A stretch of DNA of 64,000 nt from assembly GCF_026151205.1 (NCBI RefSeq), contig NC_087075.1, positions 9,284,303 through 9,348,302 on the forward strand, written 5' to 3'. The position numbers and the translations under genes are program-made. This document shows, piece after piece, positions 33,200 to 44,905 of the stretch. Within the stretch, counting starts at the first letter, position 1, and each line of letters begins with the position of its first letter. The notes under the pieces are model-generated. The model was not told the DNA's origin. It saw only the letters and a program-made list of their open reading frames with translations, and did no database searches. The stretch is from Bolinopsis microptera (lineage: Eukaryota > Ctenophora > Tentaculata > Lobata > Bolinopsidae).

Positions 33200-33508
33200 T
33201 CAAATGTTTGTTGAGAGTGTCGGTTGAGTGTTAGCAAATAACTCTTTCCAACGTAGATTGATGGCCATTGCAGAAATATTCTCCTGTACCGTAGCGAGTA
33301 GATCATCTTTTGCTTTCTTGGACCAAGACTGAGTGCTGTGTTGTGAGTGTGAGTAGAAATGGTGACCTTTCCTCTTCGGGGGCGGGGGAGGAGTGGTAGT
33401 GAAATGTTGATGGGGGAGCGGGAGAAGTAGAGAGGGAGTTGTGGAGTATTTTGTGGAGCGGTTTGAGGAACAAACTAAATAACCTTCGAATAGATTTCGT
33501 AATTCCTG
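33200..33508 (-). CDS. Putative terminal exon, proline-rich, 102 codons
   Basis: Starting after a CAATGCTAG acceptor at 33509, the minus strand is open to a TGA at 33202-33200. It encodes QELRNLFEGYLVCSSNRSTK, then a Ser/Thr/Pro-rich region with five consecutive prolines and KRKGHHFYSHSQHSTQSW, then a helical tail KAKDDLLATVQENISAMAIN and LRWKELFANTQPTL. No ATG begins it, so it needs an upstream exon; protein-like but broken frames lie upstream at 33710-34340. No AATAAA was found nearby. The family is unknown. Confidence 0.35.
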   Translation of the reverse strand, partial: QELRNLFEGYLVCSSNRSTKYSTTPSLLLPLPHQHFTTTPPPPPKRKGHHFYSHSQHSTQSWSKKAKDDLLATVQENISAMAINLRWKELFANTQPTLSTNI

Positions 33509-33709
33509 CTAGCATTGTACAAAATTTCAGGGATTAAATCCTGAAAAGTAGCGAATAGTATTGCCGATCAGGCCAGGACCATGTAAAAGTGTAACATTCC
33601 TTCTCCGAGAACAAATGTAAGTTGAAGCAAAATTACTATTGCCAATTATTTGCCAATGCTGATGAAAAAATGTTATTAAGATTTAGAAAGTTCTGAGATT
33701 ATTATCTAT

Positions 33710-34340
33710 CATACAATTTTGACACAACTCACGACTTGCTGAGGTTATGTTTCAAATTCGTTTCACATTATTAATCTTTGACAGGGAGTTAATTCTGCCA
33801 CAAAAGAAAAGAATGAACTGATGAACTCGTTCACACTACCCCTCGCTCTTCAACTGTTGGAGAAAACTTCCTTCTATCGCTGCTCGCAACACAGCAGAAC
33901 TTGGTTTAATTCTGTGCGCTAAAATTTTGCAAACGAGGCCTAAAATACTGTTATGTAGGATAGACTGTTATGTAGGATAGACGGAATCGTTTCAGTAACT
34001 TTCTTGATCATCTTTAGAAACTCTTTCAACAACATTGATAAAGTCCAGTTTGCCTACTGAAATTTCAGAATCTTGCTCTACTTTACGGAAGGCGCGAATG
34101 TAAAATCTATGAATTGTAAAAAAAGCAATCAATGTCAGTTAAGAGTTAAAATTTGAATATGATATGGTCGGTCGAATATAATAAAATGAATTGATCCAAA
34201 GCCAGCAGGCTTTTCGCACTGGCCAGTATTGCTTTTTGAAGGGAAACGCTACAATGCTCATCAAGGAGCAAATCCTGGTTCGCGTAACCAATATCGAACG
34301 CATCATGAAATCCATTTTCTGAGTTAGGATTCACATTTAA
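33710..34340 (-). pseudogene. Decayed protein-coding segment
   Basis: Minus-strand frames contain FHDAFDIGYANQDLLLDEHC and LQKAILASAKSLLALDQF (34334-34146). After a pyrimidine tract and TTCATAG they contain FYIRAFRKVEQDSEISVGKL and DFINVVERVSKDDQESY (34092-33979). Further on they contain LGLVCKILAHRIKPSSAVLR and AAIEGSFLQQLKSEG (about 33955-33850). Composition is strongly protein-like, but the frame is broken by stops and by a 17 bp tandem duplication (ACTGTTATGTAGGATAG, 33944-33977 region). It may be the upstream part of the exon at 33508-33200. I do not recognise the protein. Confidence 0.4.
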
Positions 34341-34519
34341 TCATCAAAACTCTTCTTACTGATTGTTCAACAGAATGAGAGTAAGTAGTGGTAGTTTTGA
34401 ATTATTTTCAGACTTTCAATATCCATGATATCGATATCCATGATATCGATGGGGTTTGAGAATAATTGGGCCATGGGAACATATTTCCAATCCGGAGTTA
34501 TGGCAAATTACGTGTTAGT

Positions 34520-35815
34520 AATAATATCAATGATTATATCTGTGTTCGTGTATTAATCTAACTACTGACTTTATTTGTTTATCTCAATAAGATATTGTAT
34601 TTACCTTATATTTATAAATAATATAGATAAAGCAAAAGCATTCGACCGGATGTGGGTTTGAGTCTGGCCAGGTGTTGAAATCTTCGAAATCTTTGGAATC
34701 GTAGAAATTAACCCCTGGCCAGACTCGAACCCACACTGAGTTTACTTATTGCTTGTGTCAACATATAGAATAATTAGTCTTTAGCTGTCATGACCGAGCC
34801 ATTGTGGTAACTGGTCGATTCGATACTATGTGTTATTATATTGTGCTACAATGCACTATTCGATCAAACTGATAACATTTTCAATTGTTATATTGTTAAG
34901 ATTGGCGTTCAAAATTGCACGCGAATGTATTACAATAACACAGAAACATCGTCTTTGATCATCTCTATCTCAAAACCATTCTGTCGTGCCATTCTGAAAA
35001 TTTGCACACATAAAGTTGAGATGATGTCCAATATATTCTGAGTTTTCTGGGAGGGCTAATAATGAAGTTCTCTTGCAGTGGTCTGTCGAAAACTGATTAC
35101 TTTACGCACATTTTATAGTCAACTTTATTACGTGTCAGTACTCAGTAATAAAGTGAATGATGGAGTATTATATTTGTGGTAGTGTTTTAATCTAACTAAT
35201 AACCTAATTTGTTTATCTCTATGATATCTTATATTTATAAACTTAATGGATAAAGCAAAAACATTAAGCTGGGTGTGGGTTCAAATCTCACCGGGGTTTG
35301 AAATCGAAGATTGGTTCGAATGGTTTTGAGATAGAGATGATTGGTTCGAATCTCATCGGGGGTTGTAATCGAAGATTTCAACCCCCGATGAGATTCGAAC
35401 CCACACCCAGCTTACTATTCACATTGAAAGCATCCAATCAGTCCACTGATCTCATGATCGAGCTATTGTGGTAACTAATCTTTTTAATACTATGTGTTAT
35501 TATATTCTGTTACAATGCACTATTCTATCAAATCTCTAATATTTTCAATGCTTACAATTGGCGTTCAATGCTTACATCTTACAATTGGCGTTAAAAATTG
35601 CACGCGAATGTATTTAAATAACACAGAAACATCGTCTTTGATCATCTCTATCTCAAAACCATTCTGTCGTGCCATTCTGAAAATTTGCACACATAAAGTT
35701 GAGATGATGTCCAATATATTCTGAGTTTTCTGGGAAGGATAAAAATGAAGTTCTCTTGTAGTGGTCTGTCGAAAACTGATTACTTTACGCACATTTTATA
35801 GTCAACTTTATCAAA
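34520..35815. repeat. Tandem duplication, unit about 680 bp
   Basis: 34841-35130 recurs at 35494-35815 (for example CAGAAACATC at 34941 and 35624, offset 683 bp), and the upstream halves (about 34560-34800 and 35200-35470) also match. Each unit holds an inverted pair of tRNA T-arm-like sequences: GTGGGTTTGAGTCTGGCCAG with its mirror near 34720, and AAGCTGGGTGTGGGTTCAAA with its mirror at 35365-35405. The open frames here are repeat artefacts or parts of an unidentified exon. Confidence 0.7.
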
Positions 35816-35929
35816 AAGTTAACTGATAAAATTTATACTGGGATGCAGAACAAAGGATTCTCTTTAAAACTGAAACATGAACTAGTGATATGCTAAGTAA
35901 AGATAGAACTGGTGGTCAATGGGAATCAT

Positions 35930-36155
35930 GATGAAATATTTGCCTGGCAACACTCAGCGCGCGAAAAATCTCTAGTGCAATGCGCTTCCAGTGGTCCCAT
36001 CCGGCCCTTCGTTACGCCACTGACTGCACTGCAAGTGCAACTGGGCCTGAGTGCTGAGGCCTCGCCGAGCTCAGAGGCCAGAGCTGCGAATGATTGCAAC
36101 ATCGTGAATCAAGGTTGGGATTAGCAATTATGGTTTATGTAAAACCGTTTAGTAA
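35930..36155. repeat. Mosaic of dispersed element pieces
   Basis: CCCTTCGTTACGCCACTGAC is the end of the CAGTGGCG family. CGAGCTCAGAGGCCAGAGCTGCGAA with ATCGTGAATCAA resembles 770-810. GGTTTATGTAAAACCGTTT is shared with 22990 and 27945. Confidence 0.5.
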
Positions 36156-36185
36156 AAGCAAATTTGTGCACCTTAACTTTATTAA

Positions 36186-36830
36186 TTCTTACCATTAAAA
36201 TCGAAATCAGCAGCTTTTGCAAATGCAAAATGTACACAGAACGGTCGAAATCTAATTCTGAATTCATAATTGCGCCGCTTACTAGCTAATATAAGGCGAT
36301 TGCTTCGCAAATCATCTGCATCATCGACGATCTTAATATTTGAATGAAATATTGTACGGGTATCCCGTATCACCCGTCATGGAAAGGCAGTCTGCTTTGA
36401 CAAGAAGATCCATAAAATTTGGTTTCTGAAAATTTACCAACGAATTTAAATCCTTTTCATTTGTATTACTAAAAGTTGTTGGAAAATCAGGAGCAGCCAG
36501 GACGTTTTGAATATACGGTCTGAAAATCTGAGATTTTGGCGGACGTCCTGAGTATATGGCCCCTTGAATTTAACGAGGTATATATCCTATATATAATATA
36601 TATCTCGGATGCATCAAAAAACGTGGTTAAACTGCAATCCACAAAGCAATGCAGAGTCTGTCGTTACGTGCGCGCGAAAATAAATTTGCTTTCCACAATA
36701 CGGATGACAATGTTAGCTAGTTGATTGGAGGCTCCATCACTGGCAATATTAAGAGGAGTCGGCCGTTCTATAGGTCGCGTAAAGATATTTCTCAAACAAA
36801 AGAATCTCTCCTTAACTAAGTTCAGTTAGA
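36186..36830 (-). pseudogene. Unrecognised gene with protein-like exons, probably broken
   Basis: On the minus strand, 36806-36665 encodes ERFFCLRNIFTRPIERPTPL and NIASDGASNQLANIVIRIVE. TPLNIAS..GAS is loosely ankyrin-like, but a single repeat is not proof. After a gap, 36574-36316 encodes SGRPPKSQIFRPYIQNVLAA, PDFPTTFSNTNEKDLNSLVN and NFMDLLVKADCLSMTGDTG. One frame over, 36360-36189 continues IKIVDDADDLRSNRLILASK and RRNYEFRIRFRPFCVHFAFA. It ends FDFNG followed by donor GTAAGA at about 36190. The frame change at about 36320 argues for a frameshift or a missed tiny intron. Function unknown. Confidence 0.35.
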
Positions 36831-39322
36831 ATGATTGTCTTTTTTCTTGGCATTTATCCCAATCTACCAAAGTATCACATTTTCCGTTCTTGAGTACGTT
36901 AATTTTACTATTATCATCATTGCAGCATCCAGAACTTCTAGATCTGCACAGAGTTTTAGTTTCATGAAACATCTTTCAGACTAACTGAATCTCAGAAACA
37001 TCTTTCAGACTAACTGAATTTCAGTAAAGACAAAATAAAACAATTCATTTCTTCTTCAGCAAAGAGCAATAAGACGGTTGATAACATCAGAGAAACAACG
37101 ACAACTCAAACACTTCGTAATATCGCTATCATTATATCGTAATCACCAGCTAGCAATTATGATGCTTTAATTGACCAATTAAAGCTTATATTGAGTGTAG
37201 GAACGCAAATTTGCGTTCATCGACACTAAACTTACACTCAAAGCAGTTAAGTCGCCATAAAGTCATCATAGTTAAAAATTAACCTGCATTTTTAGAGGTA
37301 TTATTTTTTCTAGATCAATTATAAAGTTACTCTGACACTAATATTGACTCATAATTGCTGATAACTCTCCAATTAGCGATAATCATAGATATAATACGCT
37401 CAAAACTCTTTTTATACATCAGGAAAGGAAAGAGCTCTTATTCAACCAACTCAAAATATCACGCAAACCTCAACAAAAATATGTTAGATACATCCAACAT
37501 TACCATCTTAGAAAATAACATGTTAGCATCGTTCCTAATCCTATACAGAAAAAAAAAAGCAGAATTCGATGATATATGAAACCTTGATAAATAATAAGAA
37601 TTATACAGCAAATTTCAATGGAAAAATTCTAGAAAAATTTGTATAAATAACCATAAGAAATCTCGAAAAACCATCATCATAGACGTTGTTAACGGATAGG
37701 AGCTGTAATCATAACATATAATTATATATAATTACCTAATTATATATAATTACATCAATTACCTAAAACTGTATGATTAGTTCATAATTAAATAACACAC
37801 TCCTCTAGACCTCAACCACAGCTTTAATTAATTACACCAAAGAATATTACCACAAATAAACAGGACTTGATCTCAATTTCCCGTACTAGAACCTTAATTA
37901 TATAATGAACCTTAAATATATAATTGACTTGCTTCAAAGCTCACGCCCTTCAATACTGTAAATTATGTTCATAATTTGTAACCCAAATTTTATGTAGCAT
38001 AAATGTCAAAAGGTTTGTGGCGTGTGTAACATCTGGGTTTTACATCCTTTTAGGAGTCTACTCAAACATTTGAGTAGCCAAAGAATTCAATGAAACCTCA
38101 GTAATATCTAACCAACACTATCTATGTTTTTGTTGATAAAGAAAATTCAGTCAGGTACGGTGAAAGACAATTATCTGGTGTAGCATAAAATATTCAAGGC
38201 ATCTTTTATATATTATGAAAGCTGACAATTTCATCGCCAACTCTTATTAAAATACTCAGTACGTTCATGTGGTGAAACAGATGCTGGAGGGGCCTTTTAA
38301 ACTATAGCTCCGCACATGTAATGAGTTTTACAATACAAGAGATAGGAGGCATTTTCATATCATCAGGTGCACAACTTATTGCTATCTACTTGATTGCAAA
38401 ACACGTGGTAACACAAGATAAAACTGTAACCAAGTGTGCATATTTAATATGATTGGGTGTCGCAATGTTGCAGCTTCATCTTGCTTATTACTTTTGTGGT
38501 AGAATTCATACGCGAGACAGGGGGATTTTGATGGATTTTATCACAAAGAAATAAGATTTATTGTTTTTTGTCACATTTTTCTTCCACTCACTGACTCACT
38601 TTAATCTTGGTGCTAATATCTATGTTTCTATGTTCACTGAAACTACACACTTATAAAAAGGAAGGAAACCACGTGACACAGATTAAATCTGATTTTTCCG
38701 CCTCACTTTTTAGAACCGTTCTGATATAGGTAGTGCCTGACACTTGTGTTAGTTGCTAACCATATGGACGGTATTATACAAGTACATTATTTCATTTCAT
38801 TTCATATTATAATGTCAAGGAACAACACATTTCATCACATCACAGCACTAATGTACTGGAAATTCTCCAGTACACGTGTGTATTCTCCAGTACACGTGTG
38901 TATTCTCCAGTACACGTGTGTATTTCAGTAACACATTTCTAAATGTGTCACCATCCTGTTAGAGATATAAAGACGGAGATTTTAGGCGCTGAAATTTAAT
39001 TATTCCTGTTTGAAGCGCTAAAATTGAAACGTGACAAATTTCGTTATTCTGTGATTGTGATATGTGTGTGTCTGCATGGTCAACAATTAAAACCTTTTTA
39101 AACAAGATTAACCGTACAAAAACAGGGTGCTAACATCCTTTTCATTGTTAACATTTTCTGCATTGTTAACATTCTTAACACTGATGACAATGTCTATAAC
39201 AGGGTGTGTGCATGTCTACATGTCTACAGTAACCTTACCAACAGGAATTTTACACACGTTATACGTTCAACAACACGTTCAATCGTAAAAGCCCATTTTC
39301 AGTTATTGATATTGCCATAATA
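36831..39322. other. No supported gene; AT-rich intergenic DNA
   Basis: A duplicated AAACATCTTTCAGACTAACT lies at 36968-37020, an ATATATAATTAC tract at 37720-37755 and three TCTCCAGTACACGTGTGTAT units at 38866-38925. The open frames at 37355-37579 and 38746-38931 carry no motif; the second follows the tandem repeat. Confidence 0.4.
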
Positions 39323-39492
39323 GGGACCGTTTACATAATATTACGTAATCGCTTTTGGGCCTATTTTTAACGCCCTCCCCCTGACCCCTCCGTAATCAGT
39401 TTTACAAATAGCTATTGTTTCAAAATAACACTAACGTAATCATTTGGAGATCCCCTCCCCTTCGGCTGATTACGTAATATGTGAACGACCCC
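39323..39492. mobile_element. Harbinger-like MITE, copy A
   Basis: The ends are GGGACCGTTTACATAATATT and ATTACGTAATATGTGAACGA followed by CCCC. The interior word ATAGCTATTGTTTCAAAATA is shared with copies B and C. Length is 170 bp and there is no coding sequence. Confidence 0.65.
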
Positions 39493-40191
39493 AATTATTA
39501 TCAGTGTCTAGCTCCCATTTGCATTATACGTACTGAAAACATTTCTCACTTAAAATTGGGTGGTTACGGACACTTTCAACATACGTTTACATTAGGGTCA
39601 GCCCTGTTACTTACTGTTTTTAGTTTTACAGTTCGTGTACATATCACGTGGTTTACATACATTGTGACGTCATACCACGTGACATGAAATCAAGTGACAT
39701 GAGACAGAGATGATATTATAATGTAGGTAAACGAATTAAATATTATTTTACATATTATTTTTTAACAGCGGTTAAAAATAGGTTGTAATCATGCTGTAGA
39801 AAATTTAAAAATCGTTTCAACGAAAGTTGGTGTTAAGTGAACGTAGAAACGATAATATAACGATTATGATAACAATTAATGATCATTACAATTATAACTG
39901 TGATAATCATCATTATATAAACGTGACCCAATTTAAAATTTGAATATAATACTCTTCTTTTTCTGCACAACTACTATAACTGTATACCTACTGGTTGAAC
40001 GTATTCCAACGAATAAACCATGTTGTTTGAGACGAAAGGAGAAGAATATTTTATATTTCTTGAATAATTTTGAAAATTCTTGAATATTGTTACTCGATCA
40101 TGTACAATGCACACAATGTATTTGTATACAATAGATTTAATGCTACTTATTTCAGAATAAATATTAATTAATTTGTGTAATTTTTGTATTA
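39493..40191. other. No gene seen
   Basis: AT-rich; CACGTG and GTGACGTCATACC cluster at 39645-39690. Confidence 0.35.
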
Positions 40192-40386
40192 GGGGTAGTT
40201 CACATATCACGTAATCAGCCGAGGGCCAGGGGGGGGGGGGGGGGGGGGGGGGGGGGGTGGGGGGGGAGGGTCCAAATGATTATGCTAGTGTAATTTTGAC
40301 ACAATAGCTATGTGTAAGAATGACGGAGGATGAGGGGGTTAAAAATTGGCCAATAAGTGATTACGTAATATAATGTGAACGACCCC
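40192..40386. mobile_element. Harbinger-like MITE, copy B, with a long G run
   Basis: The ends GGGGTAGTTCACATATCACG and AATATAATGTGAACGACCCC are inverted. TTA lies directly outside both ends (40189-40191 and 40387-40389), the 3 bp TWA target duplication of PIF/Harbinger elements. A G homopolymer of about 27 bases has expanded near the left end. Confidence 0.75.
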
Positions 40387-41102
40387 TTATCCATATATTT
40401 TATTTGTTATATTACTTGCTCATAATTAGAGTTGCTGAATGATGATTGGCGTTTTATATTGGCTGTATTATCCCTAGAACCAATACATTGAATTAATTAT
40501 TGACTAAATTAAATTTGTTATCACACACTTATTCAATTAATAAGTTTAATCAAGAACTCAGCCTCATGCTATTCTACGCTATGGAAGATTACATCGATTA
40601 CATGTATCTACGGGGAATGTGACAATTCCATTATAATTGGAGTATCAAATTCATATACGTTAAATACAAAACTCAAATTAAAATGGAACTGTACATTTTA
40701 TATATATATGGTAGGGTCCAGTAAAGTAAGATAGTCACAAAGTTTCACTGATAAAACGTGGACCGCAGATCTGGTTAAAGACACATGCGACAAACCGAAT
40801 AAAGAGACACGTGACTTTGATAATCCAATCAGCTTCACACATTGACCAATCAAGCCCAAGATCACTGTCACGTGTCAAAACAATTCACGTCCCCGCCAGT
40901 AACTATTATTTTAATAAGATTAACAAGTGTTAGTTTATAAAGATGTCTCATTACTCTACTGGTAAGGAAGCAAATTATCACATAGTATTCACATTTCAGA
41001 ATACACACTCCAGTCGGTTCCTCTACACTTCTACACAACATTCTAAAGTTCTTGTGTTCAGATACCTCAACTTTCAACTTAACCAGTGGCCTGGGGATAT
41101 AA

Positions 41103-41266
41103 GGGGTCGTTCACTCATTACGTAATTACTTGTTGGCCAATTTTTAACCCCCCTCCCCCCTCCGTTATCCGTTTTACACATAGCTATTGTGTCAAAATTA
41201 CACTAGCGTAATCATCTGGAAACCCCCCTCTTCTCTTGGCTGATTACGTAATTATATGTGAACGTA
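41103..41266. mobile_element. Harbinger-like MITE, copy C
   Basis: The left end GGGGTCGTTCACTCATTACG and the right end GATTACGTAATTATATGTGA are inverted, with ATAGCTATTGTGTCAAAATT inside. The last bases on the right (ACGTACA) have diverged from CGACCCC. Confidence 0.65.
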
Positions 41267-44028
41267 CATTATTTTGGATAGATAATGAATGTTGTGGACA
41301 ATTTGTATTACTTAGAGAATATTATAGCTTTTAATGAAATAAGGGTTTTTTGGATCCCATAATTCTCGAGTTCACTTAAATATCCATCTTACCGTAATTT
41401 ACACGGTAGTTATATAACAAACGCACCACATAATTCAAGTTAGGCCAAATATTTACCCACTTTCCAGATAAATCACCAACTCCAATGCCAAGTAAGTCAG
41501 TTTACCATTGTTAGTTACAGTGCAGCGGATTATTCAGAAAGCATGTGAGTCATCACAATTCCTTACACATGACACATGAGTCATTCTCTATCACGTGACA
41601 CATACTATACTCGTGATATTATATAAAGTATAAAGTAACACAGAGTATTAAATAGTAAACATTGTTTCCAGTAAGATTTACGAAGAGAAGTTTAAACCAA
41701 AAACCTGTGCTTGTTGTTTATCTTTAACGGCACACGTGGTTCGGAAAAATGAACATAATAATATAGAGCTGTATAGTGTATACTGGCGGGGAGATAAATT
41801 CGTGAAGCGGAGAAATCAAAAATGAAGATAATATAACAGATCTGGACTGTGAAGTGATTATGGGATTTGATTGGTATATTATTATATTACTGGACGCCGA
41901 TTGGTGAATTGCTGTCACGTGTCACAAGAATCCCGCACATCAGTACCCGATTGCACATTATGAAGGTTAAAGAGAATTACCCTGGTGCTATGTTAGCTTC
42001 ATCTTTACTCAATAAGTTGAGCACTTGTACACTTAAGAAATAACACCTGTGAGTAGCAGAAATTATCTGCCATATCATGTCACGTGGTCTATCATTCCAC
42101 TATCTACATCCCGGTAAAAGATAACAACATTCCAGAACATGTTACACACAGACATATTGAGTAACTTGACAGGGAAGTTGTGGATAAACCACGTGGTGTG
42201 ACGTCACACTACGTGACATGACGTCACACCACGCGACACGACAGCTCGACCACTGAGTAACTTTACAGGTGGTGTCACGGTGGTGATCACGTGATACATT
42301 TAACACGTGACAGTGTCAAATGTATCACGTGACAGTGGTATAACCCAACTTTAAGGTTGAGTAGCTCCCAAAATAGCACAGCTGCAAATACCTGACACAC
42401 ACACACACAAGTCCCGTGGAGTACATTGTGTTACCATAGTAACACAATAGTAACATTGTGTTACTATTAATTATAGATATACCCGGTTTAACTTTAGGGA
42501 TAGAATAATACCAAACTTAAATACCAACATTCCACCAGTAGGAGTTAAGTATGTTTAATGTTGGTATTTAAGCGTATCATAGTTTTAGTTTTAATGAGGC
42601 TTGAATACCTTAAGTTTAACCTTAAATACCTTAACACAACCAGGTAAGTGACTGGCGCTTTTAAGTGTTGCTGTTTATTTATCGCTGGTTTAGGCAGATG
42701 ATAAAACAATGTATTACCGGGGAAACAACGAACGTACCAACATTCCACCACGAAGGTAGACTGTACGGTCCAACAAACAAACAAACAAATACCAACTTTA
42801 ACCAGGACAAAAGAAGTATGTTGAAACTTGACGTGAAGCGGTGAAGTGTATCGGAATGTACTCCTTCATAAAGTTTTACGTCTCTCAGACATCATACTGT
42901 ACCTGTAGTGCATCGGAATGTTTAGTTGTATAGTTCACGGTGAACAGCTTTAAAGTTGATTTAATATGGATTAGATAACTTAACACAGCGAGTTAAGGTT
43001 TGAGTGGGAGATATGACTGATACTTTACAATGACTGATACTTTACAATGACTGATACTTTACAATGATTGCAATGATATAATTTCAAAAGAGAAAGGTTG
43101 TCTGATGAGTGATGTAAACCTAAATCTACTTTTAACTATGTTACTAATACACTCCACTATACATATTACATAACATAAATTCTTAATACATTAATTATAC
43201 ACATACAGGAGATTTACATGCTATTATGGTATGCAGAATAAAGTGTTATTTCATAGCTGCTAACTACACACTGAATACCTACTCACCCACTGAGATATCG
43301 CCAGGTTTAGAAAGCTGACTTTACTAAACACTGAAATAAAACTTGTGAGAACATAGCATAGGTTAACCCACATTCCATCTAGGTTAACCCACATTCCATA
43401 TGACAGTTATAAAAAACATGGTAGTACAAGGAGAATAGCTTATACTCTGTTAACTTTGACAGCTGGACACTGGGATGCAGAGACGAGCAATTAATTAGCA
43501 AGTTATTAATCACGACACCTCATTAATCACCACCTGTACTTATTATATCATGTTATACAACCCATATAACAAGATATGTAATAATAATAGTATATTATTA
43601 CAACGTGTTATACAAATTTAAGTTCTAAGTCAGATTGAGGATACCACCGCCGCTGCAGTAGATAAAGTTAGGTAAACTTGCGATGAGTGTATTATATTTG
43701 CCAAAGCCGGGCCAAACTTGAGCCAAACCCAAGCCACGTATTTCACTTTATAAGCTAACCTCAGCTTCAGGCTTGTGATTTCACTTTATAAGCTAAACTG
43801 AAGCTAGCTCTTTCACTTTATATTTTATAAGCCAAACTCAGGCTAGTTATTTCACTACACTCACAAATCCACATACACAAAGAACACACATCTATTAATA
43901 GAACATGTACCCGATTCACCGCGCCCGTTTATACTCGACCACATGAGTAATAATTGTCACATTGTTGAAACGGACAAAAGAAGTTCATCATCTCTCTCCC
44001 TCTCTTATAAGTTGTAACTCACTAAGTA
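41267..44028. other. Intergenic DNA rich in CACGTG, CRE-like sites and small repeats
   Basis: No gene supported. 42180-42335 has a tight cluster of CACGTG and TGACGTCA words including the hairpin ATCACGTGATACATTT / AAATGTATCACGTGAC. 42515-42570 holds an inverted pair of AAATACCAACATT. 43018-43068 has four copies of ATGACTGATACTTTACA. 43725-43860 has diverged tandem units around TTTCACTTTATAAGC. Confidence 0.5.
42180..42335. promoter_or_regulatory. Cluster of E-box (CACGTG) and CRE (TGACGTCA) motifs
   Basis: Within about 150 bp I count at least four CACGTG and two TGACGTCA words plus near-matches (CTACGTGACA, CCACGCGACA). CACGTG is bound by bHLH factors of the Myc/USF type and TGACGTCA by CREB/ATF factors. 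No adjacent gene start is seen, so an enhancer role is only a guess; the cluster may equally be a decayed tandem repeat. Confidence 0.3.
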
Positions 44029-44039
44029 TTATCCCTGGC

Positions 44040-44155
44040 AGACGTAAAACTTTATGAAGGAGTACAGTGTGATGTTTTAGAGACGTAAAACTTTATGAAG
44101 GAGTACAGTGTGATATTTGCGAGACGTAAAACTTTATGAAGGAGTACAGAAGATA
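44040..44155. repeat. Three tandem copies of AGACGTAAAACTTTATGAAG
   Basis: The unit of about 52 bp contains AGACGTAAAACTTTATGAAG GAGTACAG. One inverted copy is at 42856-42885, 1.2 kb away. Confidence 0.7.
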
Positions 44156-44328
44156 GACATGGTGTGTTATCAAGGTGATGAAAACATAAACTGTGTATAA
44201 CAACTAACAAGGTTTTACTTTGACAGTCTTACGTGTTATAATACACATAATATAATGTGTTAGGTAAGTTTAATAACTTGTTATACACTACAAATTGTAT
44301 TTCTGAGTTACTTTGAAAAAGACATATC

Positions 44329-44532
44329 ATGTTAAACATGTACAGTGCTGTGTTGGACCTGCTATGCAGTGATATGCAGCCAATCCGAGAACTCTGGACC
44401 AGTTTAACTGTAGTAAATGCTTGGGAATTTGTCGGAGAGGTAGATGTTTCAAAATTAGATGGACAGTTTAAAAATCACATCTTGCAGCTTTACAGAGAAA
44501 AAAGCTCTGAAATTGTCCGGTTCTATTTTTAG
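44329..44532 (+). CDS. Hypothetical 67-residue protein
   Basis: Starts at ATG with A at -3. The sequence MLNMYSAVLDLLCSDMQPIR, ELWTSLTVVNAWEFVGEVDV, ending SSEIVRFYF, is compositionally protein-like, with alternating hydrophobic helices. No signal peptide or membrane segment. AATAAA lies at 44674-44679, 142 bp after the stop, consistent with a short transcript. No TATA box is obvious upstream. It is bordered by tandem repeats on both sides. No homologue is recognised, and a chance open frame cannot be excluded. Confidence 0.3.
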   Translation: MLNMYSAVLDLLCSDMQPIRELWTSLTVVNAWEFVGEVDVSKLDGQFKNHILQLYREKSSEIVRFYF

Positions 44533-44706
44533 AAGTGATCGGCTGGCTGATCTCTGCGCTGCAGTACCAACTAAAACTTATAAAACTTAGAGTGGCATTA
44601 AATACTGCAAACCTGGAATTAACTGTCATAGACTATAAAATTATAGAGACTAGCATATTGACAGGAAAACAAAAATAAATAGGGACGGATACAGGGACAA
44701 TGGACA

Positions 44707-44905
<199 letters not shown>

